Shown here: positions 47,330 through 55,996 of the stretch, piece after piece
How the letters are laid out: every line of letters starts with the position of its first letter
Position numbering within the stretch: the first letter of the stretch is position 1
Assembly: GCF_019219095.1 (NCBI RefSeq)
Contig: NZ_JAHUWH010000001.1
Span: forward strand, 62,001 to 126,000
Source of the DNA: Acidovorax sp. sic0104
GTDB lineage: Bacteria; Pseudomonadota; Gammaproteobacteria; Burkholderiales; Burkholderiaceae_C
DNA: 64,000 nucleotides
Reading direction: 5' to 3'
Made by a program: the position numbers and the translations under genes
Notes under the pieces: generated by a model
Databases searched by the model: none
Told to the model about the DNA's origin: nothing
What the model saw: only the letters and a program-made list of their open reading frames with translations

Positions 47330-47402
47330 TCAATTTGGTGCACATCTGGTTTTTAGCGTTTCGACGCACCAGAAAAGATCAATTCAAACGCAAGAGGACG
47401 TT

Positions 47403-48605
47403 ATGGAAGCACTCAAACAGGGCGCTGATGCCTTGTTCATTCTCCTGGGCGCCATCATGGTGCTGGCCATGCATGCCGGGTTTGCCTTTCTGGAGCTGGG
47501 CACGGTGCGCAAGAAAAACCAGGTCAATGCCCTGGTGAAGATTCTGGTGGATTTTTCGGTGTCCACCGTCGTCTACTTTGTCGTGGGTTACAGCGTGGCG
47601 TATGGCACCCACTTTTTCGTAGGCGCGGAGTCGTTGGTTCAGCAAAGCGGTTACTCGCTGGTCAAGTTCTTCTTTTTGCTGACCTTTGCGGCGGCGATCC
47701 CTGCGATCGTATCTGGCGGCATCGCAGAACGCGCCAAATTTTGGCCCCAACTGATGGCAACCGCAGTCATCGTAGGCTTTGTGTACCCCTTCTTCGAGGG
47801 CATCGTCTGGAACCAGCACTTCGGGGTACAGGCCTGGATCAAGGAGCTGACGGGGGAAGAGTTCCATGATTTTGCGGGCTCCATCGTGGTGCACGCCATG
47901 GGCGGCTGGATCGCTTTGCCTGCCGTGATCCTCCTGGGCTCGCGCGCCAACCGCTACCGCAAGGACGGCGCGATCTCGGCGCACCCCCCTTCCAACATTC
48001 CCTTCCTCGCGCTGGGCGCATGGATCCTGGTGGTCGGCTGGTTCGGCTTCAATGTGATGAGCGCGCAGACAGTGGACAAGCTCTCCGGCCTGGTGGCCGT
48101 CAACTCGCTGATGGCAATGGTCGGCGGCACGCTGGCGGCGCTGGTGCTGGGCAAGAACGACCCCGGCTTCGTGCACAACGGCCCACTGGCCGGACTCGTG
48201 GCAGTGTGCGCAGGCTCAGACCTGATGCATCCGCTGGGCGCGCTGGTGGTGGGTGCTGTGGCAGGCGCGATCTTCGTGCTGATGTTCACGCTCACGCAGA
48301 ACAAATGGAAGATCGACGACGTGCTGGGCGTGTGGCCACTGCACGGCCTGTGCGGAACCTGGGGCGGCCTGGCCGCCGGCATCTTTGGCAGCAAGGCACT
48401 CGGTGGCCTGGGCGGCGTGAGCTTCGCGGCCCAGTTGATCGGCAGCATGCTGGGGGTGGCCTGGGCCCTTGCAGGCGGATTCGTGGTGTACCGCATCCTC
48501 AAGAGCACGGTGGGTCTGCGGCTCACGCAGGAAGAGGAATTCGACGGTGCCGACGTGTCGATCCACAAGATCAGTGCCACGCCGGAACGGGAAGTGAGCT
48601 GGTAA
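47403..48605 (+). CDS. amtB: Ammonium transporter AmtB
   Basis: A 400-residue inner-membrane channel of the Amt/Rh family with about eleven hydrophobic helices. AFLELGTVRKKNQVNAL lies in the first helices. The binding-site region DFAGSIVVHAMGG has the first twin histidine, and GVWPLHGLCGTWGG the second. No cleavable signal peptide is seen. Long reading frame continues upstream, but the ATG at 47403 with AGAGGACG and the downstream position of the sigma-54 promoter favour this start. glnK, a usual partner, is not adjacent. Confidence 0.95.
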   Translation: MEALKQGADALFILLGAIMVLAMHAGFAFLELGTVRKKNQVNALVKILVDFSVSTVVYFVVGYSVAYGTHFFVGAESLVQQSGYSLVKFFFLLTFAAAIPAIVSGGIAERAKFWPQLMATAVIVGFVYPFFEGIVWNQHFGVQAWIKELTGEEFHDFAGSIVVHAMGGWIALPAVILLGSRANRYRKDGAISAHPPSNIPFLALGAWILVVGWFGFNVMSAQTVDKLSGLVAVNSLMAMVGGTLAALVLGKNDPGFVHNGPLAGLVAVCAGSDLMHPLGALVVGAVAGAIFVLMFTLTQNKWKIDDVLGVWPLHGLCGTWGGLAAGIFGSKALGGLGGVSFAAQLIGSMLGVAWALAGGFVVYRILKSTVGLRLTQEEEFDGADVSIHKISATPEREVSW

Positions 48606-48678
48606 CTGTGCGGCAGTGCTGTCTGCCGGCCCGGCGCGGTGGGTGCGTAGGCGCGGCGTCTGACAGGCGCGGCGGCGG

Positions 48679-50610
48679 ATGCGCGGTCACAATCGCGGCA
48701 TGCTGCGCACGCCCCCTGTCCCCGCCTTTCTGACCACCACGGCCCGCTATGGCTGGCTGGCCCTCATGGCCGTGGTGCTTGCAGGGGCCATTTCAGGTTG
48801 CACGGGCCTTCCCAAGGATGTGGACCGTCCCATCTCCAGCGCCCTGGCGTCTCCGGCCGGCACGGCGTTGGGACAGTTGGTGGAGGACCGGCGCACCGCA
48901 GCAGGCGGGCGGCACCCTTCGGGGTTCCTTTTGCTCAGCGGCCCCCAAGCGGCCTACGGCAGCCGACTGGCCCTGGTGGATGCCGCGCAAAAGACGCTGG
49001 ATCTGCAGTATTACGCCATCCATGCCGACGCGAGCAGCGAGCGCCTGCTTCTCAGCGTGGTGTCTGCCGCCCAACGGGGCGTTCGGGTGCGCGTGCTGCT
49101 GGATGACTTCCATAGCACGGGGCGCGATGCGCAGGTGATGCGCCTGGCGTTCGTGCCGAACATCGAGATGCGGATGTTCAACCCTCTCACCGGGGCACGG
49201 GGCTCGCCGGTGGGGCGCCTGTTCAGCGTGATCACCGACTTCTCACGCGTGCAGCAGCGCATGCACAACAAGCTGTTCATTGCCGACAATGCCATGGGCG
49301 TGACGGGTGGGCGCAATCTGGGCGATGCGTACTTCGGCAACGCCGACTCGGGCAATTTCGTGGATCTGGATGTGCTGGCCGCCGGACCCGTCGTGCAGGA
49401 CCTTTCGCGCAGCTTCGACAGCTACTGGAACAATGACCGCGCCTACCCCGTGCAGTCGCTCATCACACGCGAGGAACTGGACGGGCTGCGCGCACGGATG
49501 CGTGCGGCGGATGCCGCTGAGCAGGACCGCATCAAAGGCCAAGGCGGCACGCTGGCGCCAGACAACCAGCCAGCCCCCGACGGGCGCGGCACCACGGCGG
49601 CGCAGCGCGCGCGCATCTGGGACCAGCAGCCCATGGACCTGGCCCAGGCACCGTTCACCTGGGCGCCCGCAGCCGTGCTGGTTGACAAGCCCGCGAAGAT
49701 TCCGCCGGACGGCGGCGCGCCCACCACCTTGCCGGAAAAGGCCCCCGCGACTGCCACGCCCGTGACCATCGCATCCCGGGGCCCCCGCGCTGCCACCGGG
49801 CCAGCGCCCGCGGCCTCCCGACCAGCGACGCCAGCGCCTGCCGCACCACAAGCCGTCACTGCTGCAATCGGCACGCTCCCCGGCGCGGCTGCACCTTCGC
49901 CGGAGCGCCCATCGACGGACAAGGAGCTGAATGAGGCGCAGACCGACACCGTGGTGGACGGCTTGCTGCAGCTCATGGGGCAGACGCAGCGCGATCTGCT
50001 CATCATCTCGCCCTATTTCGTACCCGGCCCGGACATGAAGCAGGCCTTCGCCGCAGCGCGCGCGCGCGGCGTGCGGGTCCGCGTGCTGACCAACTCACTC
50101 GCGTCCAACGACGCTCCCATTGCACACGCTGGCTACGCGCGGCACCGCACGGACCTACTGGCCATGGGGGTCGAACTCTATGAAATGCGCAGCGAGTTGC
50201 CGGGCGTGCTCAGTGGCACGCTGGGCTCCACCGGCAGCAGCGGCGGCAAGGGCGGCAGTCCAGGCGGCTCCATGGGCAGCTCGCGCGCCATGCTGCATTC
50301 CAAGCTGCTCATCATGGATGGCCGCCTGCTGGCCATCGGCTCGATGAACCTGGACATCCGCTCGCAACGGCAAAACACCGAGATCGCGCTGCTGATCCGC
50401 AGCGGAGACCTCTCACGCCGGGCCACCGCGCAGATCGAAGGTGCGCTCAGGGACGCCGCCTGGCGCGTGGAGCTGGTGGACGGCCGCCTGGTATGGCGTG
50501 CGCCCCAGGGCAGCGGGCTACCCGATGCCACGACGGAGCCCGACGCCAGCACTCCATTGCGCCTGCTGCTGCAGTTGCTCGGGCCGCTGGCCCCGGATCA
50601 CCTGCTCTGA
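48679..50610 (+). CDS. Phospholipase D family lipoprotein (ClsC-like)
   Basis: A 643-residue exported protein with signal and lipobox ISGC near residue 41. Two HKD active sites occur: HNKLFIADNAMGVTGGRNLGD near residue 195 and HSKLLIMDGRLLAIGSMNLD near residue 540. This is the layout of cardiolipin synthase C-type enzymes. Between the halves lies an unusual ~150-residue Ala/Pro/Thr-rich linker (about residues 275-420), and a Gly/Ser-rich loop precedes the second HKD. The start at 48679 or 48700 are both possible. Confidence 0.85.
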   Translation: MRGHNRGMLRTPPVPAFLTTTARYGWLALMAVVLAGAISGCTGLPKDVDRPISSALASPAGTALGQLVEDRRTAAGGRHPSGFLLLSGPQAAYGSRLALVDAAQKTLDLQYYAIHADASSERLLLSVVSAAQRGVRVRVLLDDFHSTGRDAQVMRLAFVPNIEMRMFNPLTGARGSPVGRLFSVITDFSRVQQRMHNKLFIADNAMGVTGGRNLGDAYFGNADSGNFVDLDVLAAGPVVQDLSRSFDSYWNNDRAYPVQSLITREELDGLRARMRAADAAEQDRIKGQGGTLAPDNQPAPDGRGTTAAQRARIWDQQPMDLAQAPFTWAPAAVLVDKPAKIPPDGGAPTTLPEKAPATATPVTIASRGPRAATGPAPAASRPATPAPAAPQAVTAAIGTLPGAAAPSPERPSTDKELNEAQTDTVVDGLLQLMGQTQRDLLIISPYFVPGPDMKQAFAAARARGVRVRVLTNSLASNDAPIAHAGYARHRTDLLAMGVELYEMRSELPGVLSGTLGSTGSSGGKGGSPGGSMGSSRAMLHSKLLIMDGRLLAIGSMNLDIRSQRQNTEIALLIRSGDLSRRATAQIEGALRDAAWRVELVDGRLVWRAPQGSGLPDATTEPDASTPLRLLLQLLGPLAPDHLL

Positions 50611-50694
50611 CAGGATCCGGCACAGCGGCACATGCATTCTGCAGGCCCGGCGCCGGCCTTCTCCGACAGTGTTGCAGGCATCGCCGGGCGGGCC

Positions 50695-51651
50695 TCACGG
50701 CGACTGCTGGGCCTCCACCCACAGGGTGATCGCGCGTTGGTCAGTCATGGTGCGCACATGTTGGTATGCCGTTTCGGCTTCAGGGAAGCGGCGGCGCAGC
50801 AGATTGAGCCACTGCTTCAGGCGCCCCGCGCGTTGGCGGGGCTCCAGGTCGTCGCACACCAGTTGCCAGAACGCAGCGATGTGCGGCAGCAGGTCCGCCC
50901 ACACCACAGCGGGCGCGCCGGTTTGACCCGCATCAGCGGCACGGATGGCGCGCGCCAGGCCCGGGTCGGCCACGATGCCACGACCCAGCATGAGCGCGTC
51001 GCAGCCCGACACCTCGCGGCAGCGCAGCGCGTCGGCCACGGTCCAGATCTCTCCGTTGGCCACCACGGGAATGCCCACCGCCGCACGCACCGCCGGGATG
51101 TGCTCCCAGTACGCCGGCGGCCGGTAGCCGTCGGCCTTGGTGCGGGCATGCACCACCAGTTCGCAGGCACCTCCCGCCTGCATGGCCTGCGCGCACTCGC
51201 GCATCAACCCGGTGTCGTTGAAACCCAGTCGCATCTTGGCCGAGACCGGCAGGTGCGCGGGCACCGCGCGGCGAACGGCGCCCACCACGGCCGCGATTCT
51301 TTCGGGGTCTTGCAGCAAGGCGGCGCCGCCCCCGTGGCGGTTGACCACCTTGGCGGGACAGCCGAAGTTCAGGTCGATCCCTTCGGGACCCAGCCCCGCC
51401 AGGCGCGCCGCGTTCTCGGCCATGCTGACAGGGTCGGACCCCAGCAGCTGCGCACGCACAGGCACGCCGGCCAGGGTGCGACTGCCGTTGCGCAATTCGG
51501 GCACATAGCGCAGGAACACCTTGTCCGGCAGCAGCGTGCCGGTGATCCGGATGAATTCGGAAACGCAGCGGTCCACCCCACCCACACGGGTCAGCACGTC
51601 ACGGAGCACGAAGTCGAGAAGCCCCTCCATGGGGGCCAGCAGCAAGGTCAT
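50695..51651 (-). CDS. dusC: tRNA-dihydrouridine(16) synthase
   Basis: The 318-residue flavoenzyme reduces uridine 16 in tRNA. LLAPMEGLLDFVLRDVL is the DusC-type N-terminus. The catalytic cysteine is in LNFGCPAKVVNRHGGGAALL. Other motifs: VSAKMRLGF, VVHARTKADGY and VVANGEIWTV, and GRGIVADPGLA near residue 220. The alternative is another Dus; the EGxxD-type start favours DusC. It is convergent with the lipoprotein gene. Confidence 0.92.
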   Translation of the reverse strand: MTLLLAPMEGLLDFVLRDVLTRVGGVDRCVSEFIRITGTLLPDKVFLRYVPELRNGSRTLAGVPVRAQLLGSDPVSMAENAARLAGLGPEGIDLNFGCPAKVVNRHGGGAALLQDPERIAAVVGAVRRAVPAHLPVSAKMRLGFNDTGLMRECAQAMQAGGACELVVHARTKADGYRPPAYWEHIPAVRAAVGIPVVANGEIWTVADALRCREVSGCDALMLGRGIVADPGLARAIRAADAGQTGAPAVVWADLLPHIAAFWQLVCDDLEPRQRAGRLKQWLNLLRRRFPEAETAYQHVRTMTDQRAITLWVEAQQSP

Positions 51652-51687
51652 CGCGGTTCGGGGCGCGGCTCTTCAGCCAGAAAATGA

Positions 51688-51744
51688 TAAAAATTGGCAG
51701 CTACCGCTTGATGGGTCTGCGCCGGATGCTACTAAATTAGTAGC
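51688..51744 (+). repeat. Dispersed ~58 bp repeat, copy D
   Basis: TAAAAATTGGCAGCTACCGC, TTGATGGGTCTGCGCCGG, ATGCTACTAAATTAGTAGC. It matches the reverse complement of copy C and ends in a small palindrome, TGCTACTAAATTAGTAGC. It lies in the 283 bp gap between dusC and the next gene. Confidence 0.65.
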
Positions 51745-51934
51745 GAATGAGTGACGCCAAGCTACACGCACGCGGTGCATAGCCTGCATTGTGCGACAGC
51801 GGGGTGCCAGCCCGGGCCGCGCATGAGGCCGCAGTCACGGCGCCGGAGATTGTCGCGCCGGCCGCCCCGGGGGTCATCACGCCGTCATCCCCGCTTGGTG
51901 CAATTGCCGCAAAGACCTGTGAACCGGAGGCGAG

Positions 51935-52510
51935 ATGCTGCTGCAAAAAACCGACAAAGCCCGCCTGGAGCTGTCCCCCGGCGTGCGCACCCTGAGCCTG
52001 CGTGAGCGCTCGCTGCTATTGCTGGCCGACGGCAAGCCGCTGTCGGACCTGCAGGCCATGTACAACGGCATCGGCGCGCAGATCGTGGACAACCTGATGC
52101 GCCAGGGCTACCTGACGGGCCCGGCCGGGCTGCCGGCGGACCCGACGCCGTCCGCCATCCGCGCCGACGCCAGCCAAGGGCCGGCACCTGCTGCATCCAC
52201 CCCGCGCCAGGAACCTGCGGAATCACTGCGGTCCCTGGCCGGCGCGCGGATGTACCTGTTCGATGCGTGCGAGCGCCTCTTCGCCCGCCGCGACCCCGTG
52301 ATGGCGCAGCAGTTTCGCGAGGCACTGCGCGCGGCCAAGGACCAGGACAGCATGCTGGATGTGGGCGAGGCCATGTTCGACGAAGTGGCGCTGGCCGCCG
52401 GTGCGGAGCGGGCCGCCAGCCTGCGTGAGCGCTTCGAGCAACTGCTGCCCGCAGCGTCGATGGCGCCCGCCAGGCAGTTTGATACGACGCAGCCCGCAGT
52501 GCTGGCCTGA
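51935..52510 (+). CDS. Hypothetical protein
   Basis: A 191-residue protein with a strong GGAGGCGAG ribosome site. The N-terminal part (residues 10-70, LSLRERSLLLLADGKPLSDLQAMYN, then DNLMRQGYL) resembles a small winged-helix-like segment. A disordered Ala/Pro/Ser stretch spans about residues 70-100. A helical C-terminal part follows (YLFDACERLFARRD, AMFDEVALAAGAERAASLRERFEQLLP). No catalytic motif, signal or membrane helix is seen. I do not recognise the family. Confidence 0.6.
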   Translation: MLLQKTDKARLELSPGVRTLSLRERSLLLLADGKPLSDLQAMYNGIGAQIVDNLMRQGYLTGPAGLPADPTPSAIRADASQGPAPAASTPRQEPAESLRSLAGARMYLFDACERLFARRDPVMAQQFREALRAAKDQDSMLDVGEAMFDEVALAAGAERAASLRERFEQLLPAASMAPARQFDTTQPAVLA

Positions 52511-52593
52511 CCTGGGCACAAGCAGAGAGGGGACCAAGAACTGACCTCCGCCAGCGCCCGGCCGGCGAATGGCCCGGCAGGCGCTTCGATCAG

Positions 52594-53769
52594 TCAGGCA
52601 GCGGCCGCAGCGCCCAGCCGCCAGAGCGACGTGAGCTCGGCCGTGCGGGCCGCATGCAGCGCATCGCCAGCATCCGCAGCCTTGGCATGGCGCGGCTTCA
52701 CATCGTGCCGACCCAGCACGGCCAGCCCGGCGTCGGCGATCCATCCCAGCAACTGCTCGCGTGGGCGCAAGCCCAGATGCTCGGCCAGGTCGGACAGGAT
52801 CAGCCAGCCCTCGCCGCCCGGCTCCAGGTGATCCGGCAGTCCGGCCAGGAATCCCCGCAGCATGCTGCTGCCCTCGTCGTACACCGCGCGCTCGATGGGC
52901 GAACTGGCGCGCGCAGGTACCCAGGGCGGATTGCAGACCACCAGCGGCGCGCGGCCTGGCGGAAACAGGTCGGTCTGCAGCAGCTCCACGCGGGTCAAGA
53001 CGCCCAGGCGCTGCAGGTTGTCCTTTGCACAGGCCAGCGCACGCGCGTCCTGGTCGGTGCCCACCACACGCTGCACGCCACGGCGTACCAGCACGGCCGA
53101 CAGCACGCCTGTGCCCACGCCGATATCGAAAGCCAGGGCTTTGGACGGCAGCGCTGTGCTGGCGAGCAGGTCCACATACTCGCCGCGCACCGGCGAGAAC
53201 ACGCCGTAGTGCGGATGGATGCGGTTGAGCGGCGGCGCGCCCAGGGCCGGCACTTCGACCCCCTTCTTGCGCCATTCGTGCGCCCCCACCAAGCCCAGCA
53301 GTTCGCGCAGCGTGGCCACCGAGCGCTCGCCCGTGGCAGGGCCCCAGGCTTCGGTGCAGGCCTGGCGCCAGTCGGGCGCGCGCCGCAGCGCGATGCCGTA
53401 GTCGCCTTCCAGCGGGATCAGGATGGACGCCAGCACCCGTGCACGCTGGGCCTGCGCCTGACGGTGCAGATGGAAGGCTTCAGCGGCAGTGGCCACCGCC
53501 AGCTTCTGAGCGGACCGCGCTGCAGCCTTGCGCGGCTTGCGGTCGGTCCGGCGCATCAGGGCCTGCAGCAGGTGGCGCGCGTTCTGGAAGTCGCCCTGCC
53601 ACAGCAGCCCTGCGCCTTCAGCTGCCATGCGGTACGCCGTATCCGCCGCGAGGGTGTCATCGGACACGACAACACGCCGCGGTGCCGGCGCACCGCTCTC
53701 GGAACGCCACCGGGCTTCGCAGGGTTCACCGAGGTGGCTCCAGGCGATGAGGGGAACAGATGTGGACAT
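52594..53769 (-). CDS. Class I SAM-dependent methyltransferase
   Basis: A 391-residue protein whose C-terminal half is a methyltransferase. SAM loop: FDIGVGTGVLSAVLVRRG near residue 215; acidic loop VVGTDQDARALACAKDN; substrate motif VVCNPPWVPA near residue 275. NPPW-type motifs occur in N-methyltransferases acting on glutamine or nucleobases. The N-terminal ~190 residues are helical and without a recognised domain. The start is the ATG at 53769; a GTG lies two codons up. Substrate unknown. Confidence 0.82.
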   Translation of the reverse strand: MSTSVPLIAWSHLGEPCEARWRSESGAPAPRRVVVSDDTLAADTAYRMAAEGAGLLWQGDFQNARHLLQALMRRTDRKPRKAAARSAQKLAVATAAEAFHLHRQAQAQRARVLASILIPLEGDYGIALRRAPDWRQACTEAWGPATGERSVATLRELLGLVGAHEWRKKGVEVPALGAPPLNRIHPHYGVFSPVRGEYVDLLASTALPSKALAFDIGVGTGVLSAVLVRRGVQRVVGTDQDARALACAKDNLQRLGVLTRVELLQTDLFPPGRAPLVVCNPPWVPARASSPIERAVYDEGSSMLRGFLAGLPDHLEPGGEGWLILSDLAEHLGLRPREQLLGWIADAGLAVLGRHDVKPRHAKAADAGDALHAARTAELTSLWRLGAAAAA

Positions 53770-53850
53770 CAGCACGGTGCAGCGAACAGCCCCCGGCCGC
53801 AGATACCAGCGTGACGATGCCGAAGGCGACTCAGGGGATGCTTCATCGGA

Positions 53851-54375
53851 TCAAGCGTTGATCGGGCGCTTCAGGCGCACTTCCTCGATCTTCACGCCGC
53901 CGATCACGGCCGTCTTGGCCGTGGACAGCTCCTGCTTGAAACCGGCCAGCTCATGGAAGCGAATGGCACGCTCATTGCGCAGCGGTACCCAGGCCGTCAC
54001 ATTGGTGCAGCCCTCTTCCTGCAGCCCGTCGCGGGCAGCGTCCCACAAGGCCAGGCCAACGCCCTGGTTCCAGTGGGTGGGGGACGCATAGATGGCCCAG
54101 ATCTCACCGGTGGTGGGACGGGACTTTTCATCGCGCGAACGGTCATAGCCGACAAACCCGACGATCTTCTCGCCGTCGATGGCCACCTGGACCTGCGGCT
54201 CGCAATATTCAATGGCCTCGCGCCAGTAGGCCTGGCGCTTCTCGACCGACGACATGGACTTCAACTGCTCGTCTGGCACCAACCCTTTGTAGGCCTCTTG
54301 GGCAGAGACGGTATGGATCTGGGCGATGGCTTTTGCATCGCGAAGCGTAGCGGGACGAACCTGGATACTGGACAT
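53851..54375 (-). CDS. GNAT family N-acetyltransferase
   Basis: A 174-residue acetyl-CoA-dependent transferase. The GNAT fold runs from VRPATLRDAKAIAQIH at the N-terminus through IVGFVGYDRSRDE and the acetyl-CoA loop WNQGVGLALWDAARD, to NERAIRFHELAGFKQE near residue 145. Family members acetylate amines on small molecules, proteins or antibiotics. Nothing nearby shows the substrate. I chose the ATG at 54375, which fits the start of the domain. Confidence 0.88.
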   Translation of the reverse strand: MSSIQVRPATLRDAKAIAQIHTVSAQEAYKGLVPDEQLKSMSSVEKRQAYWREAIEYCEPQVQVAIDGEKIVGFVGYDRSRDEKSRPTTGEIWAIYASPTHWNQGVGLALWDAARDGLQEEGCTNVTAWVPLRNERAIRFHELAGFKQELSTAKTAVIGGVKIEEVRLKRPINA

Positions 54376-54521
54376 GGAAAAACCGAACGAAAACGGGGAA
54401 TGAAAATACGAAAGGACCGGCATTGTCGCCGCAAACCGTTTTTCACCCTCTGGAGGGCCCCGCTTTGCCCTCGACAAACGTTCAGTTTCGCCCCACCGGA
54501 CGGGCTTTTGTGGCAGACGGC

Positions 54522-55121
54522 TCAGGCCATGGCCATCGAACCGGTGAGCGAGGACGCAGCCGCCGCGGCAGCCGCGCGCTGCACCAGGGCCCGCTTGTTG
54601 CGGGGACGGGGCACGTGCACGGCGGGCGGTGTGCCATTGATGGCATTGAGGCCCAACACCAGCGTCACGGTGCGCGAGCCGTCCTCCCTGTCATCGCAGG
54701 CATAGGCCCGGTAGCTGCCATTGCCCTGCGCGTGGCTGCGCTGCACCGTGTGGAAAGCCACCCGCGCACCACTCACCCTGTGCCCGCCAAACGGCAGCAC
54801 ACGAAGACGTGCATCGCGGTCCAGCGCCAAACCCATGTTGCCGGGGCGGTTGACCAGGTCGGTGCGGATCGGTCGCCACGTCTGCCCATCATCGGTGGAG
54901 AACTGCCAGACACCCGCCTGGGCGTCCAGGTGTTCTATCACCACACCGGCCGATGCCAGCATGCCCGGGCAGTTTTCTTCGACGATGTGCGCGACCGAAT
55001 TGCCGCCAAGCCCGGTGGCGCACGGGGCTGCGCCTGGTGCAGGACGTCGCTCGGTACGGGGTTGGCGGCCAGCAGTCGTGACAGAGGCGGCAGAACCCTG
55101 GATGGATGCATCGACAGTCAT
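54522..55121 (-). CDS. Hypothetical protein with a single adhesin-like repeat module
   Basis: A 199-residue protein from the ATG at 55121, which has AGAGGGA upstream. No signal peptide is evident. The central part (VWQFSTDDGQTWRPIRTDL, then ALDRDARLRVLPFGG and YRAYACDDREDG) resembles the repeat unit of large surface adhesins, in which WQYSTDGGxTW is followed by LRFVPN and YRAWD. Here only one unit is present. The tail is Ala/Arg-rich. It is divergent from a LuxR/hybrid kinase pair. The function is unknown. Confidence 0.6.
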   Translation of the reverse strand: MTVDASIQGSAASVTTAGRQPRTERRPAPGAAPCATGLGGNSVAHIVEENCPGMLASAGVVIEHLDAQAGVWQFSTDDGQTWRPIRTDLVNRPGNMGLALDRDARLRVLPFGGHRVSGARVAFHTVQRSHAQGNGSYRAYACDDREDGSRTVTLVLGLNAINGTPPAVHVPRPRNKRALVQRAAAAAAASSLTGSMAMA

Positions 55122-55363
55122 TGGAGTCCCTCTCAACAGCAAGATAAATAAACGAAGGTTGCGCATTGGTGTTCATCCCTCGAGGCTTCACACTGCACCG
55201 CAGGGAAGGTTGGCGCTTCCTGCAGGCCGCTTCGCGTGGCAGCGCACTGGCTGCCCACAGATGCTTTTCAATGCTTGACGGAAAGTCTAAAAATTGACCT
55301 AGGCCGCGTCCATCGCACAAATGGACTAGTCAACAACAGCTTTTTGTGCGTAATACTTGCCAG

Positions 55364-55996
55364 ATGACCGCCCGTCTCCTGCTTGTGGATGACCACAACC
55401 TGTTCCGCACAGGGTTGCGCCTGATCGTCCAGGACCATCCGGACGTGGGGGCGATTGCCGAGGCGGGCTCCATCGCGGAGGCCTGCGCGCTGCAGGCCGC
55501 GGACACCGATCTGGTACTGCTGGACATACACTTGCCCGGCATGAGCGGCCTGGACGGTCTGCGCCTGCTGCGCCAGTCCTGTCCACAGGCCCGCATCGTC
55601 CTCGTGTCGGCCAGCGTGGCGCCCGATGCGATCTACGAAGCGCGCGCACGGGGCGCCGATGGTTTCCTCTTCAAGTCGGCCAGCGCACAGGACATCCTCG
55701 ACGCCATCACCCGTACGCTGGCAGGACTGCCCTGCTTTCCCATCCACAGCAGCCACAGCACCCCGCGCGGGCAGGACGCGCCTTCGCTCACGGCGCGGCA
55801 GTTGGAGGTCCTGGCGCTGCTGTGCACCGGCAAGCCCAACAAGGTCATCGCGCGCGACCTGGGCCTGAGCGAGAACACCGTGCGGGTGCATGTGGCGGCC
55901 ATCTTTGCGCAACTGGGCGTCAACAGCCGCAGCGCTGCCCTGCTGGCCGCGCAACGCATGGGACTGTCCACACCGCAGTTGCATGACAGCCTCTGA
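55364..55996 (+). CDS. LuxR-family (NarL-type) response regulator
   Basis: A 210-residue regulator. Receiver domain residues 1-120: acidic pair in LLLVDDHNLFRTG, phospho-acceptor in LVLLDIHLPGMSG, conserved Lys in LFKSASAQ. A C-terminal LuxR helix-turn-helix follows (LTARQLEVLALLCTGKPNKVIARDLGLSENTVRVHVAAIFAQLG). The stop overlaps the kinase start by 14 bases, so the two are coupled. I used the ATG at 55364; an upstream GTG lies at 55346. Confidence 0.93.
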   Translation: MTARLLLVDDHNLFRTGLRLIVQDHPDVGAIAEAGSIAEACALQAADTDLVLLDIHLPGMSGLDGLRLLRQSCPQARIVLVSASVAPDAIYEARARGADGFLFKSASAQDILDAITRTLAGLPCFPIHSSHSTPRGQDAPSLTARQLEVLALLCTGKPNKVIARDLGLSENTVRVHVAAIFAQLGVNSRSAALLAAQRMGLSTPQLHDSL

